Part shown: one piece after another, positions 7,123 to 15,873 of the stretch
Layout of the letters: each line of letters opens with the position of its first letter
How positions within the stretch are numbered: position 1 is the stretch's first letter
Assembly (NCBI GenBank): GCA_964544055.1
Contig: CAZJAA010000009.1
Span: 1 to 64,000 of the forward strand
Reading direction: 5' to 3'
Length of the DNA: 64,000 bases
From: SIG299 sp964544055
Lineage (GTDB): Bacteria > Bacillota > Clostridia > Lachnospirales > Lachnospiraceae
Position numbers and translations under genes: made by a program
The notes under the pieces: generated by a model
What the model saw: only the letters and a program-made list of their open reading frames with translations
Told to the model about the DNA's origin: nothing
The model's database searches: none

Positions 7123-8188
7123 TCTTCCATTCATCCTTCCCAAATAATTCGTCTGACACCTTTAAAAAACGTGCCGGTGGATCTACCGTAATAACTTTTT
7201 CCGATACTTCCAAAAGTGCTCCGGAAAGCTTTGGAAACTGCAACAGATAGGAATGAAGCAGATGGTAGCGCAAAGGAAGCCTTCGGTTGATGTGTTGGAA
7301 CTGTTCGACATTTGCAGCGTCTTTTTTTTTCGCCTCTGCACCGTATTTGGTATCCCCTAAAAGCGGTAGCCCAATACTTGCCAGATGGGCACGAATCTGG
7401 TGCGTTTTTCCGGTAATCAGCCGGATTGCCAGAAAAGTTTCCGTTCCGTTTGTGACAAGCGGTATCAACTCTGTTTCAATTCGGTCATAGTCTGCGGCTG
7501 AACCACCCTGTCTGCTGAATTCTTCTTCGGACAGCACCTGTACCATATTAAGGTTTCTGTCCTTTTTTAAATAACCGATGAGCAGCTGTTTTTTTTCTGC
7601 TTTTCCGGTCACAATGCAAAGATAATATTTGTGTACTATTCTCTGTTTTAACAGCTCTGCCATTTCCTGCAGCCCCGCCAGAGACTTTCCTGCAATCAAA
7701 AGTCCGGTGGTATTCCGATCCAGACGGTTGCATACGCCCGGGGTAAAGCTGTCCAGCCCAATATTCTGCGTTTTTCTTAAATATTCCACGATGCGTTCAT
7801 TGATGGAAACATCGTCTTTTGCTGCTTTCTGCGACAGCTCTCCTGCCGGTTTATTTACAATCAGCAGATGCTCGCCCTCAAACACAATTTCCTGCGGCTT
7901 TAAACCGGCAGTCTGCTGTGCGGTTCCGGAGTGTTCTGCATCCGCAGAAGCTTTATGAAATTTCTTTTCTGACTGAAAGCCGGCAATGGTTTCTTCCGAT
8001 AAAAACAGACGAATTTCATCACCCTCTGCCACTTTTTCCGAGCCCTCCGCTTTTTTCCCATTTAATGTAATGTTCTTTTTACGGAGCATTTTATAGAAAA
8101 AACTTTTTGGTGCTGTGTCCATATACTTGGATAACAATTTATCCAGCCGCTGTCCAGCCTCGTTTTTCGATACCAGAAACGATTTCAT
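7067..8188 (-). CDS. RluA-family pseudouridine synthase
   Basis: Converts uridine to pseudouridine in rRNA, or possibly tRNA; 373 aa. Residues 1-~65 form an S4 RNA-binding domain (RLDKLLSKYMDTAPKSF...), followed by a variable linker of about 40 residues. The catalytic domain carries VCNRLDRNTTGLLIAG with the catalytic Asp in NRLD, and ITGKTHQIRAHLAS near the C-terminus. It groups with the RluC/RluD-like branch, but the target base cannot be given from sequence. The C-terminal ~80 residues extend beyond the core and their end overlaps recU. The ATG is preceded by GAAAGAGG. Confidence 0.93.
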   Translation of the reverse strand: MKSFLVSKNEAGQRLDKLLSKYMDTAPKSFFYKMLRKKNITLNGKKAEGSEKVAEGDEIRLFLSEETIAGFQSEKKFHKASADAEHSGTAQQTAGLKPQEIVFEGEHLLIVNKPAGELSQKAAKDDVSINERIVEYLRKTQNIGLDSFTPGVCNRLDRNTTGLLIAGKSLAGLQEMAELLKQRIVHKYYLCIVTGKAEKKQLLIGYLKKDRNLNMVQVLSEEEFSRQGGSAADYDRIETELIPLVTNGTETFLAIRLITGKTHQIRAHLASIGLPLLGDTKYGAEAKKKDAANVEQFQHINRRLPLRYHLLHSYLLQFPKLSGALLEVSEKVITVDPPARFLKVSDELFGKDEWKNAIMEFERLTRLRTGRAD

Positions 8189-8218
8189 CCGTCTATCCTC
8201 TTTCCTGTCATTTAATTT

Positions 8219-8794
8219 TTATACGGTAAACGTGCGAAGCATGGAAAGTACCTCTTCCTTTGCTTCTGCAGAGGCTACCGCTTCTTCTCCGCGCAGCTTC
8301 ATCCGATCCTTTACCTGCTTTTCTTCTGTGGCAATATACACCGTGTAGGAACTGCAGCGAAGCTTCAGCTCTTTCTTAAAATACTCCTGAATTACCTGTA
8401 CCTTGTCCTTGGTTCTGGATGTGTATCCGATAATCTGATGTCCGGTCACATAGATGCAGTCCAAATGCATGATTTTTTCAGATGAGGTAAATACCACGTC
8501 ATACAATATAGTATCGCTCTCTTTGGCATAGGAATCCAGCCGTGCTTTTGTTTCGGCATTCATCGGCTGATAAGGAAACAATACCACATAGGACACAAAA
8601 TATTTTGCCGCAGGCATTACCATACACACCGCAATCACAGTAAAAATATTGGCTGTTTCCATTTTATTGAGCAATAAACCCAGAATAAAAACGCCAATCC
8701 CAATCAGCACCATCAACAGCGTTCCTCTGACTGCACTCTGTTTTTTCTGCTTTAAATAGCCATATTCTCCACGTTCTTTTCTTTTTCTTTTCAT
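8219..8794 (-). CDS. Two-span membrane protein of unknown function
   Basis: 191 aa. The basic N-terminus (MKRKRKERGEYG) leads into two transmembrane segments at about residues 25-43 and 50-73, then a soluble domain of about 115 residues rich in beta-strand/helix alternation (LDCIYVTGHQIIGYTSRT...). By positive-inside this C-terminal domain should be cytoplasmic. No family is recognised. I chose the ATG at 8794 because GGAG lies upstream and the first 64 codons of the longer frame look non-coding. It lies between a HAD phosphatase and the RluA-type gene, probably co-transcribed with both. Confidence 0.75.
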   Translation of the reverse strand: MKRKRKERGEYGYLKQKKQSAVRGTLLMVLIGIGVFILGLLLNKMETANIFTVIAVCMVMPAAKYFVSYVVLFPYQPMNAETKARLDSYAKESDTILYDVVFTSSEKIMHLDCIYVTGHQIIGYTSRTKDKVQVIQEYFKKELKLRCSSYTVYIATEEKQVKDRMKLRGEEAVASAEAKEEVLSMLRTFTV

Positions 8795-8985
8795 ATGTTT
8801 TCTCCATTCCGAGAACGTTTTTTTGTCTGAGCAGGCATAGCTTAAATTCCTAACGACAATTTTTAGCTTTCCTTTAGCTTTCCTTGAAGCTTCTTTGTGA
8901 CGTTCTCGACACAAAGAGCTGGTACTTTTTTCGTTCAGAAGCAATCCACGTTCCAGCGACAGGATTTTTTCAGTGCACCGATTCA

Positions 8986-9630
8986 CTATTGCACTTCATC
9001 ATAATGTGTAATGTAATAATCTGCCAGTTTCTTTTTTTCTTCTGTCATTAGACTGGAAAACTCATCCTCAATGGCACAAACCTTCATACCCGCACGCTTT
9101 CCGGCTAAAATTCCTTCCGGAATATCTTCAAATACAAGACAATGCTCCGGAGAAGCTTTAAGGCATTTCGCAACTAACAAATAAATATCCGGTGCCGGCT
9201 TTCCCTTTGCCACCTCACAGGAGGTATGAATTTCATCCAGATATGCAGAAATCTGAAGACTCTCTACCACCGCCTGCACCAGCTCTTTCGAATTACTGGT
9301 GGCAATTCCGGTACGAATGCCAAGCTTTTTTAACCTCTTTAAAAACTCCAAAGCACCCGGTTTTAACGGCACCTCATGTGTATATTTGTAAAATGCCATT
9401 TCATTCCAGGTTTGTTTAATTTGCTCCAAAGAGTCCGGAATATGAAAGGTTTCCTTAAAATACACTGCGGTTTCCGAAAAACTCATTCCGGAAATATCCT
9501 TCTGCAACGTTTCCGGAAGCGAAATACCAAAGCTTCCAAGATATTCTATATCAATGTTTCTCCACATCCACATGGAATTTACTAAAGTTCCGTCTAAATC
9601 AAATAAGACTGCCTGTATATTTTCTAACAT
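8986..9630 (-). CDS. HAD-family phosphatase (beta-phosphoglucomutase-like)
   Basis: Haloacid-dehalogenase superfamily hydrolase, subfamily I, 214 aa. Motif I is LFDLDGTLV with the nucleophile Asp near residue 11. The alpha-helical cap at about 16-80 is followed by motif II ATSNS, Lys in GKPAPDIYL, and motif IV VFEDIPEGILAGKRAG. The set is that of small sugar-phosphate phosphatases or beta-phosphoglucomutases. The substrate is not predictable, and no sugar phosphorylase neighbour points to one. No strong ribosome site precedes ATG 9630; the start follows homologues, which begin a few residues before motif I. Confidence 0.9.
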   Translation of the reverse strand: MLENIQAVLFDLDGTLVNSMWMWRNIDIEYLGSFGISLPETLQKDISGMSFSETAVYFKETFHIPDSLEQIKQTWNEMAFYKYTHEVPLKPGALEFLKRLKKLGIRTGIATSNSKELVQAVVESLQISAYLDEIHTSCEVAKGKPAPDIYLLVAKCLKASPEHCLVFEDIPEGILAGKRAGMKVCAIEDEFSSLMTEEKKKLADYYITHYDEVQ

Positions 9631-9736
9631 AGCATCGGTTAATTTTCAGAACATTTTCCTGTTCTATGCACTTTTTCCTTTCTTTTTTGTCTGATATGTC
9701 GCATTTTTCAAATCCGTTTTCCATAGACCAAATGCG

Positions 9737-10501
9737 TTATTTTTTTAACTGTGAAAGTTCTTCCGCCGTCAGTTTTCTGCATTTGCCCGGCAGCAAGCTT
9801 TCGTCAAGCACAAGACTTCCCATGGAAATCCGTTTTAAATACGTTACTTCGCAGCCGATTTCATGGCACATCCGCTTTACCTGATGGAATTTTCCCTCTC
9901 TTAGCGTAATATACACTTCCGATTTTCCCTCTGCAACACGCAAAATCTCCAGTCCGGCAGGCAATGCTTTGTAATCGTTTCCTACCTGAATTCCCTCTGC
10001 AAATCGTTGTTTTGCATCTTCGGGCACTTCTCCTTCAAGACGTGCAAAATATACTTTATCCACATGTTTTTTGGGCGACAAAAGCCGATGGGCAAGTTCT
10101 CCGTCATCCGTCAGCAAAAGAAGACCTTCTGTGTCCTTATCCAGACGTCCCACCGGAAACACTTCCCGCTTTCCGAGGAAGAATCCGTTTTTCCCTACAC
10201 TCTCTGCTGTTTCGGCACTTTGCTGCCTGACTAAATCAAGCACAGTCTGTTCGTTGTTATCTTCGGTTGCAGAAACAACACCCACAGGCTTATAAAGCAT
10301 CAGATACAAAAATTTTTCAGAAGCCAGACTTCTTCCGTCCAGACATACACTGTCCGCAGAAGAAACCTTGCAATCTGTATTTTTGCATACCTCACCGTTT
10401 ACCTGAACTCTTCCTTTGGAAATTGCAGCTTTGGTCTCTTTCCGGGTAATTCCGGCAGCCTCTGCCACGTATTTATCCAGTCTTTCTGCTTTTTCTGCCA
10501 T
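9737..10501 (-). CDS. RsuA-family 16S rRNA pseudouridine synthase
   Basis: Pseudouridine synthase of the RsuA/RluB branch, 254 aa. It has an N-terminal S4 domain (ERLDKYVAEAAGITRKETK...) and a catalytic domain with FPVGRLDKDTEGLLLLT, where the Asp of GRLD is catalytic, plus LREGKFHQVKRMCHEIG. The likely target is U516 of 16S rRNA, by family. The ATG at 10501 overlaps the stop codon of the upstream methyltransferase gene (TAATG), which suggests translational coupling. In-frame start codons further upstream lie inside that gene and add no homology. Confidence 0.93.
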   Translation of the reverse strand: MAEKAERLDKYVAEAAGITRKETKAAISKGRVQVNGEVCKNTDCKVSSADSVCLDGRSLASEKFLYLMLYKPVGVVSATEDNNEQTVLDLVRQQSAETAESVGKNGFFLGKREVFPVGRLDKDTEGLLLLTDDGELAHRLLSPKKHVDKVYFARLEGEVPEDAKQRFAEGIQVGNDYKALPAGLEILRVAEGKSEVYITLREGKFHQVKRMCHEIGCEVTYLKRISMGSLVLDESLLPGKCRKLTAEELSQLKK

Positions 10502-11889
10502 TACATCATTCTCCATCCCGGAAGATATTTGTTCTTTAACGTGCCGTTTTGCGCTTTTGCCCAGCCAAGCGGAAAGCCGCCGACACACACCAGAACAAAG
10601 CCATCCGGCACATCTGTTTTTGCTTCGATGGTCTCACACTTTAAATATCGCACCACATCTTCTTCATCCACATCCATGTTATACACCGCATCATATTCCT
10701 TCATGGACAATGCACAGGCAAGTGCCTGACTTGGCTCAAAACGGTTTTTCTTGAGTTCTCCAAGCAGCAGCCCGGAACGCATCACACGAAGTCCCTTTAA
10801 ATCCGGAATACCTTCCGGCAGAAGATACAGCCTGTCTTCCCGGATTTCCAGCCGTTCCTTGGGAAGCTCTATGGAAAGTCTGTCCAGAAATTCCTTTGCT
10901 GCCTCCGGAAGCTTTGCCGGTTTTGATGGAACTGGAACCATTTTTTGCTCTCCGGAATCGTCCTTTTGAAGCAATGCCACAAAGTGCCCTTCGCCGTCCA
11001 GCTTGTGTGGCCACAGACGAATCGCATTCTCAATTTCTTTTCTGCCGTTTTCTATCCATTCCGGATGTCCGCAAGAAAATCCTTCATAAGATAATTCCGG
11101 TTTTATCACATGCATATCCGGATGGTTTTCTAAAATGTACTGAAGACTTCCCTCATCCTCTTCCGGTGAAAACGTGCAGGTAGAGTAAACAAGCATTCCT
11201 CCCGGAGCAAGCATGGGAAGCACGGCATCCAGAATTTCCAGCTGCAGCTTGTGATAATATTCTACACCATACTGCTCCCAGTTTTTCATAATGGCCGGAC
11301 TTTTTCGGAACATTCCTTCCCCGGAGCACGGTGCATCCACTAAAATTTTATCAAAATACCTGCGAAAACGTTCCGTCAGCTTTCCCGGTGCTTCGCTTAA
11401 AATCAAAGAATTTCTGGAACCAAACAATTCCAGGTTTTTAAGCAGTGCTTTGGCTCTGGAATTACTGATATCATTTGATACAAGAACCCCTTTGCCCTGA
11501 AGCTTTGCTGCCAGTTCAGTACTCTTGCCGCCCGGAGCTGCACAAATATCAAGAACTCTGTCGCCCGGATTTACCGGAAGAATCTGTGCCGGTGTCATGG
11601 CACTCGGCTCCTGAATGTAGTACAGTCCTGCGAAATAATATGGGTGCTTTGCCGGCTGTTCTGAAAGGCTATAGTAATATCCATTCGTAATCCATGGAAC
11701 CTGCTGAATGGCAAACGGAGCTATCCGTTCCCACTCATCCTTGCTTACCTTCAATGAGTTGAAACGGACACCTCCGTACCTTTCTTCTTCGAATCCCCGT
11801 AAAAAATCCGGAAATTCCTCTTGCAGCAGTTCCTTCATCCGGTTTTCAAATTTCTTCGGTAAAGTAATCACTGTTGTCCTCTTTTCCAT
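10501..11889 (-). CDS. rsmF: RsmF/RsmB-type rRNA cytosine-C5 methyltransferase
   Basis: Nol1/Nop2/Sun family SAM-dependent m5C methyltransferase, 462 aa. The SAM site is VLDICAAPGGKSTELAAKL. The two catalytic cysteines are in DAPCSGEGMF and YSTCTFSPEE. After the catalytic core (to about residue 300) there is a long C-terminal part resembling the PUA-like RNA-binding region of RsmF/YebU enzymes, including GLRVMRSGLLLG. The 16S target is inferred from family. The ATG overlaps nothing; the relA-like gene stops one base upstream, so the two are tightly coupled. Confidence 0.92.
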   Translation of the reverse strand: MEKRTTVITLPKKFENRMKELLQEEFPDFLRGFEEERYGGVRFNSLKVSKDEWERIAPFAIQQVPWITNGYYYSLSEQPAKHPYYFAGLYYIQEPSAMTPAQILPVNPGDRVLDICAAPGGKSTELAAKLQGKGVLVSNDISNSRAKALLKNLELFGSRNSLILSEAPGKLTERFRRYFDKILVDAPCSGEGMFRKSPAIMKNWEQYGVEYYHKLQLEILDAVLPMLAPGGMLVYSTCTFSPEEDEGSLQYILENHPDMHVIKPELSYEGFSCGHPEWIENGRKEIENAIRLWPHKLDGEGHFVALLQKDDSGEQKMVPVPSKPAKLPEAAKEFLDRLSIELPKERLEIREDRLYLLPEGIPDLKGLRVMRSGLLLGELKKNRFEPSQALACALSMKEYDAVYNMDVDEEDVVRYLKCETIEAKTDVPDGFVLVCVGGFPLGWAKAQNGTLKNKYLPGWRMM

Positions 11890-12693
11890 CTAGCGCAGAC
11901 TCTGCGCACGATAACTTTCTGCAATCACATCCAGTTCTTTTCCAAAGCGTGCCAGTTCGTTCAAATCTCCCTCATTATAAATACGGAAAAATTCATCCTG
12001 AATACGCACAACCTCTCGCTTGTTTGCAACCTTATAAAGGTTCTGGATGGTTGTTAAAATTTCTGATACGATGCTTGCCTTAATGTGGAAAGAATTTTGC
12101 GCATCCATAATTTCATTTCGTACCGAAGCCATTTCCTCATCCAGAATAACAATGGCTTCTGCTGCCTTATGAAGACGCTCACTGAGCACCGCAGGCATAT
12201 TCTTTTTATACTTGTACTGCAACGAATGCTCAATGGTTGCCCAGAAATCCATTGCCAAGGTGCGGATTTGAATTTCAACCTGAAGCTCCTTCGGACCTTT
12301 AACGGATTCCACTGTATAATACACAATCAGGTGATAACTGCGGTAACCGCTTTCTTTTACATTACTGATATAATCCTTCTCGCTTTTTATCCGCATATCC
12401 GTACGGTTTTTGATAATTTCGGCAACTTTGTAAATATCTTCTACAAATTGACAGATAATACGAATTCCGGCAATATCCTCAATTTTTTCCTCAAACTGAT
12501 TAAATTCCACATTTTTCTTCTGACATTTTTCCAAAATACTGGAAATTGTCTTTACTCTTCCGTTTACCTGTTCAATCGGTGAGTACTTCCCTGCCCTGCG
12601 GTTTGCCGCAATCAGATGACGAAACTTAACCACCAATTCATCCACTGCCAGCTCATAAGGCTCAAGAATTTCTCTCCAAAGCTGTATTTCCAT
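11890..12693 (-). CDS. relQ: Small alarmone (p)ppGpp synthetase, RelQ/YjbM type
   Basis: GTP pyrophosphokinase of the small alarmone synthetase class, 267 aa. It has only the synthetase domain: IEDIAGIRIICQF, ESGYRSYHLIVYYT and LQVEIQIRTLAMDFWATIEH. The hydrolase HD domain and the TGS and ACT domains of long Rel/SpoT are absent. C-terminal helices (VLDEEMASVRNEIMDAQ onward) are somewhat longer than in Bacillus RelQ. It would raise (p)ppGpp under stress without ribosome contact. It stops one base before rsmF begins, so the alarmone and rRNA-methylation genes share a transcript. Confidence 0.93.
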   Translation of the reverse strand: MEIQLWREILEPYELAVDELVVKFRHLIAANRRAGKYSPIEQVNGRVKTISSILEKCQKKNVEFNQFEEKIEDIAGIRIICQFVEDIYKVAEIIKNRTDMRIKSEKDYISNVKESGYRSYHLIVYYTVESVKGPKELQVEIQIRTLAMDFWATIEHSLQYKYKKNMPAVLSERLHKAAEAIVILDEEMASVRNEIMDAQNSFHIKASIVSEILTTIQNLYKVANKREVVRIQDEFFRIYNEGDLNELARFGKELDVIAESYRAQSLR

Positions 12694-12721
12694 ATTACTA
12701 AAAAACCTCCAAAGCTATTTC

Positions 12722-14221
12722 CTATTCGCCATAAATAAACTCCTGCAGTCTATCTACACAGGCCGGATCGTATGCACAGACATCCTTTTCTTCAATGGTG
12801 GCATCGGTATACAGCCCACTCTGCGGTACCTGCATTGTTTCTATATCATACATCTTATGCTCAAACACAGCACCCAGGGCATCTATTGCCAAGCCTTTCA
12901 GAGAAGTCGGTGCGGTTACATATTCAAAACACTGGTTCATTATCTGGCTCAGTTCTGTAATATTCTTGCTCTTAAACTGGTTAAACAATGCCTGCAATAC
13001 AACACGGTGACGGTAATTACGACCACGGTCATCCATCATGCCATTCGCCGTTGGTACTTTTCGTACACGACAATATCCAAGCACCTGGGTACCCGACATT
13101 CGCTGTTCTCCGGCTACTGTATTGCGCTGTGCCGGATCCGAAATATATTTTGTCGTATTTAAGTAATCCGATTCCTTTGCCGTCAGGGAAATATTCAATC
13201 CACCCAACTGGTCAATAATATTTTCAAAACCGTCAAATTCCACTTTAATGTAAGAATCAATATCGACACCAAAGTTCTGTTCCATGGTTTCAACAAGCAG
13301 ACTTGCCCCTCCAAATGCATAAGCAGCATTCAGTCTGTCATTTCCCTTTCGAGGAATAGCTACAAATAAATCTCTCTGGAACGAAATCATTTTTAATGGA
13401 CCGCCATTCAAATCGATGGAGACTAAAATCATGGCATCTGACCTTCCGTATTTCGCACCTTTCATATTCTCAACACCAATTAAAAGAACATTGATGATAT
13501 CCGGATCGTCCATAATTACAATGGACGGTGTCGGAGTCGGCGTTGGCTCCGGTGTCAGTGCCGGTTCCTCGGTTGGGGATGGAACCGGAGTCGTATCTGC
13601 ACCGTCGGTAGGCTCCGGAGTCGCTTCCGGAGTTGTGGTTGGTGTTGCAGTAGGAGATGGCGTCGGTGATGGCGTTGTCAGTTCTTCTCCTTCGTTGATT
13701 TTTCCAAACGCCCATTCAAGAGCAATATTGATGAGAAAATTTTTTCCGCCTTTTGTTCCGAATAACAGCACTACCGAAAGAAGTATAACAAAAATAACGG
13801 TAGTCAGCACCTTTGTCCAAGTCGGTATTTTTTTAAAGAAAGCCACAAATTTATTGGTCGAATGCTCTTCGGTTTTCTCTTCTTCCTCAGTTCCAGCTTC
13901 CTCCTTGCCAAACTCCTGAGCAATCTGTGCCGATAACGCAGCATCCACGCCAGCAAACATTTCCTCCTCTTCGGAGGATGTTTTTTTCTCTTCATCAAAA
14001 GAAAACGTATTTTCCGGGAACAGAAGTTCAGGGATTTCCTCCTCCTCCTCCGGAGCTTCTTCTTTAAATGCTTCTTCCAGATTATGATAAAATTCTTCAC
14101 TTAAGGTAGGATCAAAATCCATGTCCACGTTTTCCGGTTCTTCCAGCATATTCACTTCATTACTTTCAGAAGCTGCTGTGTTCTGCACTTTCAGTTCGAT
14201 ATCCTTATTTTCGTTCTCCAT
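12722..14221 (-). CDS. LytR-CpsA-Psr family protein with acidic cytoplasmic tail
   Basis: LCP phosphotransferase, which attaches anionic glycopolymers to peptidoglycan outside the membrane, 499 aa. Residues 1-~125 are strongly acidic with many Glu runs and presumably cytoplasmic. One transmembrane segment lies at 136-155. A Pro/Thr/Glu linker spans about 182-235 (TPSPTPSPTATPTTTPEA type). The LCP domain then carries INVLLIGVENM, GRSDAMILVSIDLNG, ISFQRDLFVAIP and GYCRVRKVPTANGMMDDRGRN-like arginines. The long acidic tail is unusual for the family. The ATG follows GAGGAAGT. A second, antisense-looking Gly/Val frame over the linker is an artefact of the repeats. Confidence 0.93.
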   Translation of the reverse strand: MENENKDIELKVQNTAASESNEVNMLEEPENVDMDFDPTLSEEFYHNLEEAFKEEAPEEEEEIPELLFPENTFSFDEEKKTSSEEEEMFAGVDAALSAQIAQEFGKEEAGTEEEEKTEEHSTNKFVAFFKKIPTWTKVLTTVIFVILLSVVLLFGTKGGKNFLINIALEWAFGKINEGEELTTPSPTPSPTATPTTTPEATPEPTDGADTTPVPSPTEEPALTPEPTPTPTPSIVIMDDPDIINVLLIGVENMKGAKYGRSDAMILVSIDLNGGPLKMISFQRDLFVAIPRKGNDRLNAAYAFGGASLLVETMEQNFGVDIDSYIKVEFDGFENIIDQLGGLNISLTAKESDYLNTTKYISDPAQRNTVAGEQRMSGTQVLGYCRVRKVPTANGMMDDRGRNYRHRVVLQALFNQFKSKNITELSQIMNQCFEYVTAPTSLKGLAIDALGAVFEHKMYDIETMQVPQSGLYTDATIEEKDVCAYDPACVDRLQEFIYGE

Positions 14222-14237
14222 ACTTCCTCTTTTCCTG

Positions 14238-14264
14238 TTATTGTTCCGTGATCCATAACAATAA
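14238..14264. repeat. 8-bp inverted repeat in the LCP gene leader
   Basis: TTATTGTT (14238-14245) and AACAATAA (14257-14264) are perfect complements around an 11-base loop, about 17-43 bases upstream of the LCP start codon. No T-run follows. It could be a regulator site or an mRNA leader hairpin. Confidence 0.35.
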
Positions 14265-14319
14265 TCTTTTCTTCTTTCTTACAGCGTTTTTTATGATTAC
14301 ATAAGGAAAGGTAACACGT

Positions 14320-15771
14320 TTACTTTATTCTTTCCAGTAAATTTTCTATAAACTGGTACACACGAATGGCAGACTCAATACTCAACGCCTCCATTGGTGT
14401 ATGGATATCCTTCATGTCCGGACCAATGGAAATCATGTCAAGTTCCGGCATTTTTTCTGCAATCAGTCCACACTCCAGCCCCGCATGAATCGCCAGCATC
14501 TGCGGTTCTTTATGATATAATTCCGTATATACTTCCTTAAAAATTTCACGCAGCTTTGATTCTCTGCGGTACTCCCATGCAGGATATTCACTATGGGTAG
14601 TGCTCTCGCCGCCAAGGAAACAGATGAGATATTCTACTTTATCCCTCATAAAATATTTATAGGTTTTTGAAGAACTCCTGAGTGCAATATTAAATTCTGC
14701 CTCGTCTTCCCTTACTTCAAAAATACCGAGATTTAACGAGCTTTCCACCAGTCCTTCTATATCACCGCTCATGCGCTGCACACCATTTGGTGCCTGCATC
14801 AGGAAAAACAACAGCTTTTCAAAAGAAACCGGATGCAGCACAGAATAGGAGGCATCTTCCTTTGCCGTTAATTCCAAGGTAAAGCCTGGCTCAATGGAAG
14901 CAAGCTCACTTTGATATTTCTCTGTTAATTCCCGAACCGTCCTGACAAACATGGCAGTTTCCTCATTTTCTACAACAACCGTAGCAAACGCTTCTCTTGG
15001 AATGGCATTGTCCTTTAGTCCACCCTTAAAATCAAGCAGGGAAAATTCTGTCTGTTCTCTTGCTTCAAACAAAAGTCTTGTCATGGCATAGACCGCATTT
15101 ACCCTGTTTTTGTCAATTTCAGCTCCGGAATGGCCTCCGTACAACCCGGTCAGTGCGATGTCGTATGCCACACCCTTCGTTGCAACCCGTTCTAGCGGCA
15201 ATGTACAGGTCTGGCGCATTCCGCCGGCACAACTGCAAAGCACTACACCCTCGTCTTCCGAATCCACATTGATAAGGTAAGAAGCTTTTAAGCCGGACAT
15301 ATCCAGTGCTTTGGCACCGTCCATTCCGGTTTCTTCTTCTGTTGTGATTACAAGCTCTAATGCCGGATGTTTTGCTTCTTTATCTGCAATCAGTGCCATG
15401 GCATATGCTACTGCCACACCATCATCACCGCCAAGAGTCGTACCGTCTGCCATTAAATAACCGTCCACAAGACGAAGCTTCAGCGCATCCTTCAAAAAGT
15501 CATGGTCAGAATCCGCATTTTTTTCGCAGACCATATCCATATGTCCCTGAAGCATTACCACCGGAGCATCTTCATAGCCGGGAGAAGCCTCTTTAAACAG
15601 GATGATATTTAACGCTTCATCCTGCACATAACGTACTCCCTGCTCTTTGGCGAATGCAGCAAGGTAATCTGAAATTGCCTGTACATTACCGGAGCCATGA
15701 GGAATTTTTGTCAGCTGTTCGAAATAATACAGCACGTTTTTATAATCATAGTCTTCCAAAAAATAACTCAT
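14320..15771 (-). CDS. pepD: Aminoacyl-histidine dipeptidase (PepD, M20C)
   Basis: Cytosolic zinc dipeptidase of 483 aa cleaving Xaa-His and other dipeptides. Di-zinc site signatures are VMLQGHMDMVCEKN, TLGGDDGVAVAYA and VITTEEETGMDGAK, the last with the catalytic Glu. The C-terminal ligand region is AIHAGLECGLIAEK. Length matches E. coli PepD. The ATG is preceded by AGAGG. It appears to be its own unit: about 100 bases separate it from the PFL gene upstream, and the LCP gene follows after another 98 bases. Confidence 0.95.
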   Translation of the reverse strand: MSYFLEDYDYKNVLYYFEQLTKIPHGSGNVQAISDYLAAFAKEQGVRYVQDEALNIILFKEASPGYEDAPVVMLQGHMDMVCEKNADSDHDFLKDALKLRLVDGYLMADGTTLGGDDGVAVAYAMALIADKEAKHPALELVITTEEETGMDGAKALDMSGLKASYLINVDSEDEGVVLCSCAGGMRQTCTLPLERVATKGVAYDIALTGLYGGHSGAEIDKNRVNAVYAMTRLLFEAREQTEFSLLDFKGGLKDNAIPREAFATVVVENEETAMFVRTVRELTEKYQSELASIEPGFTLELTAKEDASYSVLHPVSFEKLLFFLMQAPNGVQRMSGDIEGLVESSLNLGIFEVREDEAEFNIALRSSSKTYKYFMRDKVEYLICFLGGESTTHSEYPAWEYRRESKLREIFKEVYTELYHKEPQMLAIHAGLECGLIAEKMPELDMISIGPDMKDIHTPMEALSIESAIRVYQFIENLLERIK

Positions 15772-15873
15772 ATTGTTCCTCTTTTCTGCTATTACTTTAC
15801 TTCCATTGTCTGCCAGTCTAGAACAAAATTTTGTTGATTTTATGGCAGCTATATTACAATTTTATTTATTTTA

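Noticed and set aside
7123..7143. Earlier TTG/ATG starts for recU
   Set aside because: They use up the only plausible ribosome site and add residues absent from relatives that begin MxxWNSRG.
13416..13919. Plus-strand Gly/Val/Ser-rich frame
   Set aside because: It is the antisense of the repetitive Pro/Thr/Glu linker of the LCP gene; repeats keep the other frames open.
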